A DNA stretch of 64,000 bases from Prado023 sp964418695 (GTDB taxonomy: Bacteria > Actinomycetota > Actinomycetes > S36-B12 > CAIYMF01), in NCBI GenBank assembly GCA_964418695.1, contig CAYQMN010000016.1, positions 3,634 through 67,633 on the forward strand, in the 5' to 3' direction. Shown in pieces: positions 16,125 to 24,956 of this stretch. Below the pieces are notes generated by a model. That model ran no database searches. It worked only from the letters and a program-made list of their open reading frames with translations, and was not told the origin of the DNA. Made by a program: the position numbers and the translations under genes. Position 1 is the stretch's first letter. Each line of letters starts with the position of its first letter.

Positions 16125-18671
16125 TCACAGGCTGTCGTGGGTCCCTACTGCGTCCAGCTCGATGGTCCCGTCGGGCAGCTTCCAGTAGTGCAGGCGGCGC
16201 GCTGAGGGGGTGCTGACCTGCAGGGCGCAGCGCCAGGCCCTGCCTCCGTCGGCGCGGCGGCGCTGGGTCTGGCTGGACTCGGACTCGCGCAGCGGGTGCA
16301 GGTCGCGGCCGGGGATGTCCTTGGCGCGGTCGGTGAGCACTTCGACGAGGACGTCGTAGACCTTGTCCGTGGCGATTCCCTCGAGTCGCCTGAGCGAGTC
16401 CAGGAACGTGGGTCCCAGCGTGTACCCGGCCAGCGGCTGGGTGCGGCGCTGGGGCTCCGGGGTGCGGCGCAGCCAGGTCTGCTGGAGGTCGTAGCGCAGC
16501 TGCTCCTCGGGGTCGCTGAAGAGAGCGCGGCCCTCGATCCGGTCGCGGTACGCCTGGTGCTGGTCCTTGAGGGACTTGACCTGGCGGCGCAGCCGTTGGG
16601 CCTCCTCGCGGGCCCGGCTGGCCTGCCTCGCCTGGGCCGTGACGTCGGTGCGCGCTCGTTCGAGCAGGGAGGTCAGCGAGTCGTTCTCGGCTTGGAGGGC
16701 CGCCAGCTTCGCGCTGTGGTCGTCGACCGCCGGGACCGTAGGTGCCAATCCGGCGGCGGTGGGCGGCGGCACCCTCGCGGCCTCCGGCTCCGGCTCCGGC
16801 TCCGGCGTGGGCACAGGCTCCGGCTCGGGTGCGGGGAGGTCCCGCTCGGTCAGCCAGGGGGGACCGTCGGGCAGCACGGGGATCGTGGGGACCGAGGGCG
16901 CAGCGGAGTCCGCCAGCTCGGCGGCGAACCGCTCGGGGGCGACCTCGGTGAGGGTCAGGACCACCACGTCGTCCACGGCCAGGAGGTTGCGCAGGTCGAC
17001 GTCGTCGTCGGTGTGGAGCGCGACCTGGACCCGGGGGTGCAGCAGCGCGCTGCCGGATCGGTCGTCGAGCCCGATGACGCGGGCCAGGACCACGTCGCCC
17101 ACCGAGTAGGTGGCGGCCGCGCGTGCGTGCGGGTCGTCGTCGATGGGGTCAGGGACGAACGGGCTGAGCAGGTGCCCAGGCTCGACCCGCCCGGTCAAGG
17201 TCTGCCCGCGCCTGAGCAGTCGCTCCGGCTCGACGTCCGGGTAGAGCTCGTCGACCAGGAGGGCGGCTTCACCGCCGCGGTCCAGTCGCATGAGGACGTG
17301 GTGGCGGCCCATCGGGCCTCGCACCTCGCCGGTCGTGGAGACGGTGGCCGTGATCGAGCGCGCTGCGGTGAGCCCGGCGAGATTGGCCGCGGCGTAGGCG
17401 TCGTCTTCGAGCTGGTCGGCGACCGCGCGCGGATCGTCATGCGGCCAGCAGAACCGGATGGGCACCCGGTAGGGGTTGGCCATCCAGTCGAGGTCGATCG
17501 GGTAGACCCGCCCAGCGCCTCCGTAGACCTCGGTCAGCGCGGGCATCGCGTGAGCCAGAGCCCAGGACGCTGGACCCGTGTGCAGCATGACCACGTCGGC
17601 GATCTCGCCGACCCGCTGGTACAGGTCGTCCGCGTCGATCCGCGCGGGCGCGCCCTCGCGGGCAGTGGTGACCACCAACACCGGGTTCGACCGGGTGGCG
17701 GTCAGGTGAGTGGCGAGAGCCAGCCCGTCAGCGCCGGACACGGCATGCCACGGCCCGCCCGCGGAGAGTCGAGGGCGGGCGACGGCGCGCGCCGCTGTGG
17801 GGGCCGGCCGGGCGGGTGTCGGCTTGGCGGGCGTGGGCGGGGTGGGGGACGGCGCGGGTGTTGGCGTGTCGGGCGTCGGGTAGGCCGCAGGCGTGATGGC
17901 CCTGCTGGGCCGGGCGGGGGCGCCGCGCGGGTTGGTGGGCGTCGGCCCGAGGGTCCGGGCCGCTGACGGAGGGGTGCCACCGGCGGGTCGGGGGGCAGAC
18001 GGATCGGACGGGCCGCCAGCAGCCTTCGGCCCGGGCGTCGGCCGGCTCGCCTGCCCGGTCGTCGGCGCGATCTCGGGCCCGTTCTGCGATCCGGTCCCGC
18101 GGTGGCGCGCGGGCGCACCGGGCATCGTCGCCGGCGTCACCCCCGGTCGAGCCTTGGCCGCAGGCCGCGCCGCCGCTACGACGCCTGGCGCCGTGGTGGT
18201 CCGGTGGGGAGCCTTGAGCGCCTCCGCTGCGCGCCGGACGGCGGCCCGCGCATCGGCGATCACCTGCGACTCGACCTGGTGGGCCTCGGTCTCGGCGCGG
18301 CAGTACCGCAGCGTGGCCAGGTGCGGACGGGTGTGCCAAGAGGCCCCGACCGGGTACGTGCGGGCGGCGTCGCCGAAGACGTGGGTGTCTTCGGGCAGCC
18401 CGCGTTCCAGGGCGTAGGTCAGCGACCCGGTCGGGAGGGCGACCACCTCGACGTCCGGGCCGGCCTCAGCAGCGATCCGCCGCGCGTCCAGCCGCTGGGC
18501 GGGAGCGCGGCTCCCGGACGTGACGACGACCACGACCCGGGTCCGCTCGGGATCGATGATCCGAGCCGTGAGGGCAGCCACGTCCAGCTCGGTCACGACC
18601 TGACGCACAGCCGAGTTGCGCGGGACGGAGTCCGGAGCATCACCAGCAGCAGACTTGCCTGGTCTCCCCAT
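16125..18671 (-). CDS. Multidomain protein: duplicated NYN/PIN-like-looking domain, S1/OB-like, coiled coil, RelE-like C-terminus
   Basis: An 848-residue protein of no family I recognise. Two related domains (about residues 45-125 and 324-409) share a VVVVTSG/VLVVTTA strand, an (R)LDA/IDA motif, a short VVxLxTGxxxxAL helix, and a YPxxxxWxxxP(Y/H) end. A Pro/Ala/Thr-rich linker of about 140 residues separates them. Residues 435-590 look like two OB/S1-type barrels (TYSVGDVVLARVIGLDD). A Glu-Pro repeat follows, then a coiled coil (652-710). The final 100 residues resemble a RelE/ParE toxin fold and end RLHYWKLPDGTIELDAVG. ATG 18671 has AGGGGG 7 bp upstream. An RNA-targeting or defence role is inference only. 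Confidence 0.75.
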   Translation of the reverse strand: MGRPGKSAAGDAPDSVPRNSAVRQVVTELDVAALTARIIDPERTRVVVVVTSGSRAPAQRLDARRIAAEAGPDVEVVALPTGSLTYALERGLPEDTHVFGDAARTYPVGASWHTRPHLATLRYCRAETEAHQVESQVIADARAAVRRAAEALKAPHRTTTAPGVVAAARPAAKARPGVTPATMPGAPARHRGTGSQNGPEIAPTTGQASRPTPGPKAAGGPSDPSAPRPAGGTPPSAARTLGPTPTNPRGAPARPSRAITPAAYPTPDTPTPAPSPTPPTPAKPTPARPAPTAARAVARPRLSAGGPWHAVSGADGLALATHLTATRSNPVLVVTTAREGAPARIDADDLYQRVGEIADVVMLHTGPASWALAHAMPALTEVYGGAGRVYPIDLDWMANPYRVPIRFCWPHDDPRAVADQLEDDAYAAANLAGLTAARSITATVSTTGEVRGPMGRHHVLMRLDRGGEAALLVDELYPDVEPERLLRRGQTLTGRVEPGHLLSPFVPDPIDDDPHARAAATYSVGDVVLARVIGLDDRSGSALLHPRVQVALHTDDDVDLRNLLAVDDVVVLTLTEVAPERFAAELADSAAPSVPTIPVLPDGPPWLTERDLPAPEPEPVPTPEPEPEPEAARVPPPTAAGLAPTVPAVDDHSAKLAALQAENDSLTSLLERARTDVTAQARQASRAREEAQRLRRQVKSLKDQHQAYRDRIEGRALFSDPEEQLRYDLQQTWLRRTPEPQRRTQPLAGYTLGPTFLDSLRRLEGIATDKVYDVLVEVLTDRAKDIPGRDLHPLRESESSQTQRRRADGGRAWRCALQVSTPSARRLHYWKLPDGTIELDAVGTHDSL

Positions 18672-18841
18672 CGAGCACCCCCTTGCCTGACGTGGGCTTG
18701 GCTGGCCCGTGTCTGCCACGGTCCCACCTGCCCAGGACAGAAGGCCAGTCCCTCACGATCGGCGTAGGGGGTCGGGCCGCCCCCGAAGGACGGCCGGTCG
18801 ACGTGCTGATCGTGTCCTGCCCGCTGTGCCGGGTGCTGCGG

Positions 18842-19063
18842 TCAGCGCTTGAGGCCCTTCGCTGCCTTGTCGATGGCGCCGGTGAGGACTCCCGCGGCGT
18901 CGTTGACCGTTCCCTTGGCCGTCTTGGCGACCACGTTGATGCTGTGCGCCGCCCTGGCCGCCGCTTGATCGGCCAGGCCGGATGCCTTCAGATCCTGATT
19001 GCCCGTCAGAGCGCCCATTGCTTCCTTGATTCGTCCCCGTGCGGTTTGCGTGCGCGGATCCAC
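18842..19063 (-). CDS. CsbD-family stress protein
   Basis: A 73-residue protein from GTG 19063, which has a strong AGGAGG 7 bp upstream. It opens with TARGRIKEAMGALTGNQDLK, the CsbD signature, followed by an Ala-rich amphipathic helix and NDAAGVLTGAIDKAAKG, a second partial CsbD-like unit. CsbD proteins are small, hydrophilic and general-stress induced; their molecular role is unknown. It is the only small gene between the multidomain protein and the MFS exporter. Confidence 0.85.
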   Translation of the reverse strand: MDPRTQTARGRIKEAMGALTGNQDLKASGLADQAAARAAHSINVVAKTAKGTVNDAAGVLTGAIDKAAKGLKR

Positions 19064-19218
19064 CGTCGGACCTCCTCGTGTCAGGGGCTGGCGACGCCAG
19101 CTCGTCACTCCCTTCATGCCCCGACCTCGGCTGATTCACACGAGAACCGCGTCACAGCGCGGCTGCGGCGCGCTTCGACACATCCTTCGGCCGGGGGACT
19201 CGGGCCGCCCCGCGGTGG

Positions 19219-20823
19219 TCACTGCGCGCCTTGGTCGAGCTGTGGGGGGAGCAGGTGCTCGGCCCTCGGAGTGCCCACGGTGTAGGCGAACGCGGCTTCC
19301 TCGATGGCCTGGTCCTCGGCGGTGAGCCGGTGGTCGTGCTGGCGCTGGTGCTCCTGCCACGAGGGCAAGGCGAAGATCTCGACGAAGTGGTCGGGGCGCT
19401 CGCCGACCCGGTAGAGCTCCCAGCGGAACGCGCCGCTGCGCATGCGCGACAGGCGCATCGCCTGCATGGCGGTCAGCCAGTCGGTCTGGCGCTCGGCGGG
19501 CACGTGATACTCGACGATGACCTGCACCGGCCCGGCGTCCGGCTCGGGGATGATCCCGAGGCTGGGGTCGTTCCAGAAGCTCAGCGCCGCCCGGTCGGCG
19601 GTCTCGGACTCGGGGATCCGCACCGCCAGCCCGACGACGGCGCCGACGGCGGTCAGCGCGGATGCGGCGTAGACGGCCGTGGCCAGGGTGGTGGCTTGAG
19701 TGAGCGCCCCCCAGAGTGGCGAGGCGAGGGCCATCGTGCCCATGAAGCTCATCAGGTAGACGGCGATCGCACGGGCGCGCACCCAGCCGGGGAGGAACAG
19801 CTGCAGCTCGGCGTTGACCGTGGAGACCGTCGCGGTCCAGCCGAAGCCGGCGATCACGAGCAGGGGGATCGCCGCGACGAGGCCGGGGGCGAGCATCGTC
19901 CCGGCCAGTGCGGCGGCGTAGAGCAGCCCGACGGTGCTCAGCAGTGCGTTGGACGACAGGTGCGCCTTGACCCGGCCGAGGGTCAGCGCGCCGATGACCG
20001 CGCCGATGCCGAGGGCGGCGAACAGCAGGCCGTAGCCGCCGGCGTCCAGGCCGAGCTGCCGGCTGGCGATCAGCGGCAGCAGCGCCCATAGGGCGGCGGC
20101 GGGGGCGACGAACATGGTCAGGCGCAGCAGGATCACCCGGATGACCGGCTCGTGGCGCACGTACCGGCCGCCGGCGCGCAGCGCGGGCAGGAACCGCTCG
20201 CGGTCGCCGAGGTCGGGGGCGGGTCGGCGCCACATCAGCAGCACGGTGGCCAGGACGCCGGCGCAGATCGCGGTGAAGCCGAACACCGGCGGCACGCCCC
20301 AGGTGGCGATGATGACCCCCGCGATCGCCGGGCCGGCTGCGCGGGCGACGTTGACGCTGACCATGTCCAGCCGGGTCGCGGCGGCGAGCTGGGAGCGCGG
20401 GACGAGCTCGGCGATCAGCGGCTGCCAGGTGGGTACCTGCGCGGCCAGCCCCACGCCCGCGGCGAACATCAGGGCCAGCATCAGCCCCGGGGTCATCCGT
20501 CCGGCCGCGGTCAGCACGGTCATGATCGCGGCCACCACGATGACGTACGCCTGGGTGGCGAACAGCAGCCAGCGGCGGTCGAAGGCGTCGGCCAGCACGC
20601 CGGCGGGCAGGGCGAGCAGCACCACCGGCAGCTGGGTGGCGGTCTGCACGAGGCCGACGATGGTGGCCGCGTTCGGGTCGTCGACGAACAGCCATTGCGC
20701 CCCGACGGTCTGTGCCCACATGCCGATGCTGCTGATGACGACCCCGAGCCAGAGCCACGCGAACGCACGCTGCCGGAACGGGGCCAGCGCCGACTCCGCG
20801 GCAGGCCGGGTGGCCGAGGTCAT
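19219..20823 (-). CDS. MFS exporter (EntS-like) fused to a monooxygenase-like C-terminal domain
   Basis: A 534-residue protein. Residues 1-410 form 12 transmembrane segments of the EntS/MFS_3 group, beginning FRQRAFAWLWLGVVISSIGM and containing LPAGVLADAFDRRWLL, the DRR loop between helices 2 and 3. Residues about 425-534 form a separate soluble domain with VQVIVEYHVPAERQTDWLTA and HFVEIFALPSWQEHQRQHDH, resembling the ferredoxin-like ABM/NIPSNAP fold. This fusion occurs in other actinobacteria and proteobacteria, where the exporter substrate is unknown. The start is ATG 20823. The aldo/keto reductase gene lies 58 bp upstream in the same orientation, so the two may be co-transcribed. Confidence 0.85.
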   Translation of the reverse strand: MTSATRPAAESALAPFRQRAFAWLWLGVVISSIGMWAQTVGAQWLFVDDPNAATIVGLVQTATQLPVVLLALPAGVLADAFDRRWLLFATQAYVIVVAAIMTVLTAAGRMTPGLMLALMFAAGVGLAAQVPTWQPLIAELVPRSQLAAATRLDMVSVNVARAAGPAIAGVIIATWGVPPVFGFTAICAGVLATVLLMWRRPAPDLGDRERFLPALRAGGRYVRHEPVIRVILLRLTMFVAPAAALWALLPLIASRQLGLDAGGYGLLFAALGIGAVIGALTLGRVKAHLSSNALLSTVGLLYAAALAGTMLAPGLVAAIPLLVIAGFGWTATVSTVNAELQLFLPGWVRARAIAVYLMSFMGTMALASPLWGALTQATTLATAVYAASALTAVGAVVGLAVRIPESETADRAALSFWNDPSLGIIPEPDAGPVQVIVEYHVPAERQTDWLTAMQAMRLSRMRSGAFRWELYRVGERPDHFVEIFALPSWQEHQRQHDHRLTAEDQAIEEAAFAYTVGTPRAEHLLPPQLDQGAQ

Positions 20824-20881
20824 GGGCAGGTCCTTTCGGCGTGCGGATCGGGTGGGCGGATCGCGGCCGGGGCGCGACGGG

Positions 20882-21868
20882 TCAGCGGCCGACCAGGCCC
20901 AGGTGCTGCTCGTCGTAGCGCTCGCCTTGCACTCCGACCTGCGCGGCCAGGGCGTCCAGCTCGGCGATGTCGTCGGCGGACAGGGCGACGGCAGTGGCGG
21001 CGGCGTTCTCGCGGAGTCGCTCGCGGCGGCGGGTTCCCGGGATCGGGACGATCCACCGGTGCTGGGCGAGCAGCCAGGCCAGGGCGACCCGCCCCGGGGT
21101 GACGCCCCGGCTGGTTGCCAGCTGCGTGACGTGCTCGACGAGGGCCTGGTTGGCGGAGCGGTTCTCGACCTGGAACCGGGGGATGCTGGCGCGGATGTCG
21201 CCCTCGGCGAACTGGGTGGTGGTGGTCACCTGCCCGGTGAGGAAACCCTTGCCCAGGGGGCTGAACGGCACGAACCCGATGCCCAGCTCGGCGCAGACGG
21301 GCAGCACCTCGGGTTCGGGGTCGCGGGTCCACAGCGAGTACTCGGACTGCACGGCGGTCACCGGGTGCACCGCGTGGGCCCTGCGGATCGTGCCGGCGGC
21401 CGGCTCGGACAGCCCGAAGTGGCGGACCTTGCCGGCAGCGACGAGCTCGCCGACAGCGCCGGCCACATCCTCGATGGGCACCTCCGGGTCGACCCGGTGC
21501 TGGTAGAGCAGGTCGATCGCCTCGACCCGCAGCCGGCGCAGCGAGGCGTCGGTCACCCGGCGGATCTGCTCGGGCCGGCTGTCCAGGCCGGTGCTGCGTC
21601 CGCCCTCGATGCGCCAGCCGAACTTGGTCGCGATCACCACCTGGTCGCGGACCGGGGCCAGCGCCTCGCCGACCAGCTCCTCGTTGACGTACGGGCCGTA
21701 CACCTCGGCGGTGTCGAAGAAGGTGACGCCCTCGTCCACCGCGTCGCGCAGCACGGCGATCATGTCGGCACGGTCGCCGGGGTTGGGCCCGTAGCTCTGC
21801 GACATGCCCATGCAGCCCAGCCCGATCGCCGAGACGGACAGGCCCTGGCCGAGGGTTCTGGTGTGCAT
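20882..21868 (-). CDS. Aldo/keto reductase
   Basis: A 328-residue NADPH-dependent aldo/keto reductase of the AKR13/YakC-like group. The catalytic tetrad is visible: Asp in VTFFDTAEVYG, Tyr in EVYGPYVNE, Lys in VIATKFGW, His in DLLYQHRVDPE. The cofactor site includes VPIPGTRRRERLRENAAA. ATG 21868 is preceded by GGAGG. It lies just upstream of the MFS exporter gene on the same strand and probably shares its transcript. A damaged paralogue is present at 36.7 kb. The substrate is unknown. The frame stays open into the antisense of the GH1 gene, but that part has no family similarity. Confidence 0.92.
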   Translation of the reverse strand: MHTRTLGQGLSVSAIGLGCMGMSQSYGPNPGDRADMIAVLRDAVDEGVTFFDTAEVYGPYVNEELVGEALAPVRDQVVIATKFGWRIEGGRSTGLDSRPEQIRRVTDASLRRLRVEAIDLLYQHRVDPEVPIEDVAGAVGELVAAGKVRHFGLSEPAAGTIRRAHAVHPVTAVQSEYSLWTRDPEPEVLPVCAELGIGFVPFSPLGKGFLTGQVTTTTQFAEGDIRASIPRFQVENRSANQALVEHVTQLATSRGVTPGRVALAWLLAQHRWIVPIPGTRRRERLRENAAATAVALSADDIAELDALAAQVGVQGERYDEQHLGLVGR

Positions 21869-22144
21869 GGGCGGGCCTCCTGCGTGGTCGTCGTGCGGGG
21901 TCACCGGGCGTGATGACCGTGGTCGGCGGCGCCGGACCCGGGCAGGGAGTCGGGATGGGCTCCCTCGGGTGCCGGGCCGTGACCCAGGCAGATGCTGGCA
22001 CGAGATCTGCCCCGAACCAGGTCCACGACGTCTCCCGGGCCGCACTGGCGCAGGGCCGGGGTGGGAGCCGCGCCGCGCTGTCCCGCCGCGGTGCGAAGGG
22101 CCTCGGCTCCGGCCAGACTGTCGAACTGACACCAGGAGGATGCG

Positions 22145-23548
22145 ATGAAGTACGACACTCTCAAGCCGTTCCCGGAGGGCTTCCTGTGGAGCGCGTCGAC
22201 CTCGGCCTACCAGGTCGAGGGCGCGTCGGCCGAGGACGGAAAGGGCCCGTCGGTGATCGACGCGCGCGAGGCGTACCCGGAGGGCACGACCGACTTCACC
22301 GTGGCCGCCGACCACTACCACCGGTTCGCCGAGGACGTGGCGCTGATGGCCGAGATGGGGCTGACGGCCTACCGGTTCTCGATCGCCTGGACCCGGATCA
22401 TCCCGGACGGGGACGGTGCGGTGAACCCGGCGGGCGTCGCGTTCTACCACCGGCTGATCGACGCCCTGCGGGATGCCGGGATCGAGCCCATCGCCACGAT
22501 GTACCACTTCGACCTGCCGGCTGCCCTGGACGAGAAGGGGGGCTGGACGAACCGGGCCACCGTGGACGCGTTCGCCCGGTTCGCCGAGGTGCTCTTCCGG
22601 GAGTACGGCCAGAAGGTGACCTACTGGCTGACCATCAACGAGCAGAACGTGATGGTGCTGGCCGGCGAGCTGATCGGGACCGTCAAGCCCGGGATGCCGC
22701 AGTCGGCGGTGTACCAGGCCAACCACCACATGATGCTGGCCCAGGCCCGCGCCAACCAGCTGTGCCATCAGCTGGTGCCGGGCGGCAAGATCGGGCCGGC
22801 TCCGAACATCTCCGTGTGCTACCCGGAGACCTGCCACCCCGAGGACGTGCTGGCCGCCGACGACTTCAACGCCGTGCGCAACTGGCTCTACCTCGACATG
22901 GGCGTCAACGGCTACTACAACTCGACGGTCTGGGCCTACCTGGAGGCCCGCGGGGCGACGCCGCAGATCGCCGAGGGCGACCTCGAGCTGCTCAGCGCCG
23001 ACCGTCCCGACTTCATCGCGTTCAACTACTACTCCACCCACACGGTCGCTCGCCCCGGAGCCCAGGACGGCGATCAGGCCGGCGGTGACCAGCAGGTCGC
23101 CGGGGGCGAGGCGGGCGTCTTCAGGTCGGCACCCAATCCGCACCTGCCCAAGACCGAGTTCGGCTGGGAGATCGACCCGATCGGCTTCCGCACCACCTTC
23201 CGGGCGATCTGGGACCGCTACCGGCTGCCGCTGCTGGTCACCGAGAACGGGCTCGGCGCCTTCGACACGCTCGAGGACGGCCAGGTGCACGACGGCTACC
23301 GGATCGACTACCTGCGCGCCCACATCGAGCAGATCCAGCTGGCGATCACTGACGGCGTCGAGGTTCTGGGCTACTCGCCCTGGTCCGCGATCGACCTGGT
23401 CTCCACCCATCAGGGCGTCCGGAAGCGCTACGGCTTCATCTACGTGGACCGCGACGAGTTCGACCTGCGCGACCTGGCCCGCTACCGCAAGGACTCCTTC
23501 CACTGGTACGCCAAGGTCATCGCCTCGAACGGCGCAGACCTGACCTGA
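22145..23548 (+). CDS. Glycoside hydrolase family 1 beta-glucosidase or 6-phospho-beta-glucosidase
   Basis: A 467-residue single-domain GH1 enzyme. The N-terminal FPEGFLWSASTSAYQVEGAS is the classic GH1 signature. The acid/base Glu166 lies in LTINEQN and the nucleophile Glu367 in VTENGLG. The acid/base motif TINEQ, instead of TLNEP, and the overall sequence are closer to the 6-phospho-beta-glucosidase side of the family, though I see no clear phosphate-binding loop to decide. ATG 22145 follows AGGAGG. No sugar transporter or PTS gene is adjacent. It retains all catalytic parts and has no signal peptide, so it acts in the cytoplasm on imported glucosides. Confidence 0.92.
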   Translation: MKYDTLKPFPEGFLWSASTSAYQVEGASAEDGKGPSVIDAREAYPEGTTDFTVAADHYHRFAEDVALMAEMGLTAYRFSIAWTRIIPDGDGAVNPAGVAFYHRLIDALRDAGIEPIATMYHFDLPAALDEKGGWTNRATVDAFARFAEVLFREYGQKVTYWLTINEQNVMVLAGELIGTVKPGMPQSAVYQANHHMMLAQARANQLCHQLVPGGKIGPAPNISVCYPETCHPEDVLAADDFNAVRNWLYLDMGVNGYYNSTVWAYLEARGATPQIAEGDLELLSADRPDFIAFNYYSTHTVARPGAQDGDQAGGDQQVAGGEAGVFRSAPNPHLPKTEFGWEIDPIGFRTTFRAIWDRYRLPLLVTENGLGAFDTLEDGQVHDGYRIDYLRAHIEQIQLAITDGVEVLGYSPWSAIDLVSTHQGVRKRYGFIYVDRDEFDLRDLARYRKDSFHWYAKVIASNGADLT

Positions 23549-23654
23549 GCGGGCGGCGGTACGCAGAGCCCGGCGGTGGGGTGCCGCAGCTCATGCGCCC
23601 TGTCGGGCGGGCAGCCAGGGGCAGGGGTCGATCAGATCCGACGTCGGCCCGGGC

Positions 23655-24818
23655 TCAGGGAAGCGGGACGCGCAGGAAGCGCGGCCGGTAGAGGAAGGGG
23701 TTCTCCTGCACCTTCTGCACGTCGGTCTGGTTGCGGCTGTAGGAGACGATCACCGAGCCCTTCGCCGGCAGCAGGGAGGGGTGCGCGAGGGGCATGTAGC
23801 GCAGGGTGCCGCCCGCGAGGTCCGAGGGGATCGAGGCCACCGCCGGCCCGGCGACGAACGGCCCGGTGGGCGAGAAGGCGCTCCAGATCACCAGCTGCGA
23901 CCCGAGGAACTCGTCGCGCTTGCTCACCGCGAACCAGCGTCCGCCCTGCTCGAACACGCTCAGGGTCTGCGACACCCCGCCGGTGGCGGCGATGAGCTGC
24001 TGAGCCTTCGCCGGGTCCGTGACCCAGTCCAAGCCGTTCCAGTAGCGCCATGCCCGGACGTCGAGCAGGTCGTCCGGGCGCACCCGGGCCACCTGCAGGG
24101 AGTAGCCGAACACGCCTTCCTGCCCGGGGTTCGCGGTGCCGTAGAGGTAGACCCACGTGTCTGTGACGGCGGTCGCGGCCCCCCAGGCCGGACGCGCCCG
24201 GTCGGGGCTGTCCGCACCGACGTCCTGCACGGTCAGCAGCTGGGGTGTGCCCCCGGTCGGCACGATGAACAGCGCGAGCGCCGGCCCGAGGTTCGTGAAC
24301 GCGAACGAGTCGCCCGGATCGCCGCCGCTGCGCACCCGGTTCGCGGTGACGCCCACGAGGTCGTAGCCATCGCGGGCCACCTTCGCGATCGACATCGGCC
24401 AGTAGCCCACGCCGTCCGCCCGGTCGGGGATCAGGGCGCCGTGGTCGGCAGGCGTGACCACCGTCGCGCACGTCTCGTCGAAGACCAGCATCGAGTTGCG
24501 CACGAAGCGCTGCCCGGAGAACGACGACGAGCGCAGGGTGTCGCCGAAGACCCAGAGCAGCCGACCGTCACTGAGGGTCACGTCGGCGCCGACATCCGCC
24601 CCCATGAACTGGTCGTCGGCGCGCAGCGTGTGCACCAGGCTGTTGAGGTCGTCCACGGACTCGACTCCCTCGTGCCGCAGGCAGGTCGTCTCGGTCGCGG
24701 CGACGGGCACGGCGACGGCGACCGTCGGGTGCGCCGGCAGAAGCGCGACGGCGATGAACGTGAGCAGCGTGGCAGGGGCGATCACCAGCAGCACCTGAGC
24801 GCGCCACGGGATCCGCAC
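23655..24818 (-). CDS. Secreted DUF4185-like beta-propeller protein
   Basis: A 387-residue protein from GTG 24818. Residues 1-33 form a signal peptide or signal anchor (RAQVLLVIAPATLLTFIAVA). The rest is beta-rich with propeller-like blades: GADVTLSDGRLLWVFGDTLR, RNSMLVFDE, FAFTNLGPALALFIVPTG, WVYLYGTANPGQEGVFGYSL, RYMPLAHPSLLPAKGSVIVS. This arrangement resembles DUF4185/DUF5005 proteins, a glycosidase-clan-like group that may bind or cleave extracellular polysaccharide. No catalytic residues can be assigned from sequence alone. It sits tail to tail with the GH1 gene, 106 bp apart. Confidence 0.7.
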   Translation of the reverse strand: MRIPWRAQVLLVIAPATLLTFIAVALLPAHPTVAVAVPVAATETTCLRHEGVESVDDLNSLVHTLRADDQFMGADVGADVTLSDGRLLWVFGDTLRSSSFSGQRFVRNSMLVFDETCATVVTPADHGALIPDRADGVGYWPMSIAKVARDGYDLVGVTANRVRSGGDPGDSFAFTNLGPALALFIVPTGGTPQLLTVQDVGADSPDRARPAWGAATAVTDTWVYLYGTANPGQEGVFGYSLQVARVRPDDLLDVRAWRYWNGLDWVTDPAKAQQLIAATGGVSQTLSVFEQGGRWFAVSKRDEFLGSQLVIWSAFSPTGPFVAGPAVASIPSDLAGGTLRYMPLAHPSLLPAKGSVIVSYSRNQTDVQKVQENPFLYRPRFLRVPLP

Positions 24819-24956
24819 ACACTCATGGTCGCACGCACGCCGGTGCGCGAAGCCCGCGTCGATCGGGGGCAGCGGGGATGGGCCGTGCCGTCGCGGATTC
24901 CGGACCGCCCCGGGAGCCCGCCCGGGCCCACGAGTGCGAGGGGCTACCGTCTCGCC

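Noticed and set aside
16740..16860. Tandem DNA repeat GGCTCC/GGCTCG
   Set aside because: It encodes the Glu-Pro repeat of the multidomain protein and needs no separate explanation.
20882..23503. An 873-residue open frame on the minus strand covering the aldo/keto reductase and the antisense of the GH1 gene
   Set aside because: Only the part from ATG 21868 downward resembles a protein family; the rest mirrors GH1 codon bias on the opposite strand.
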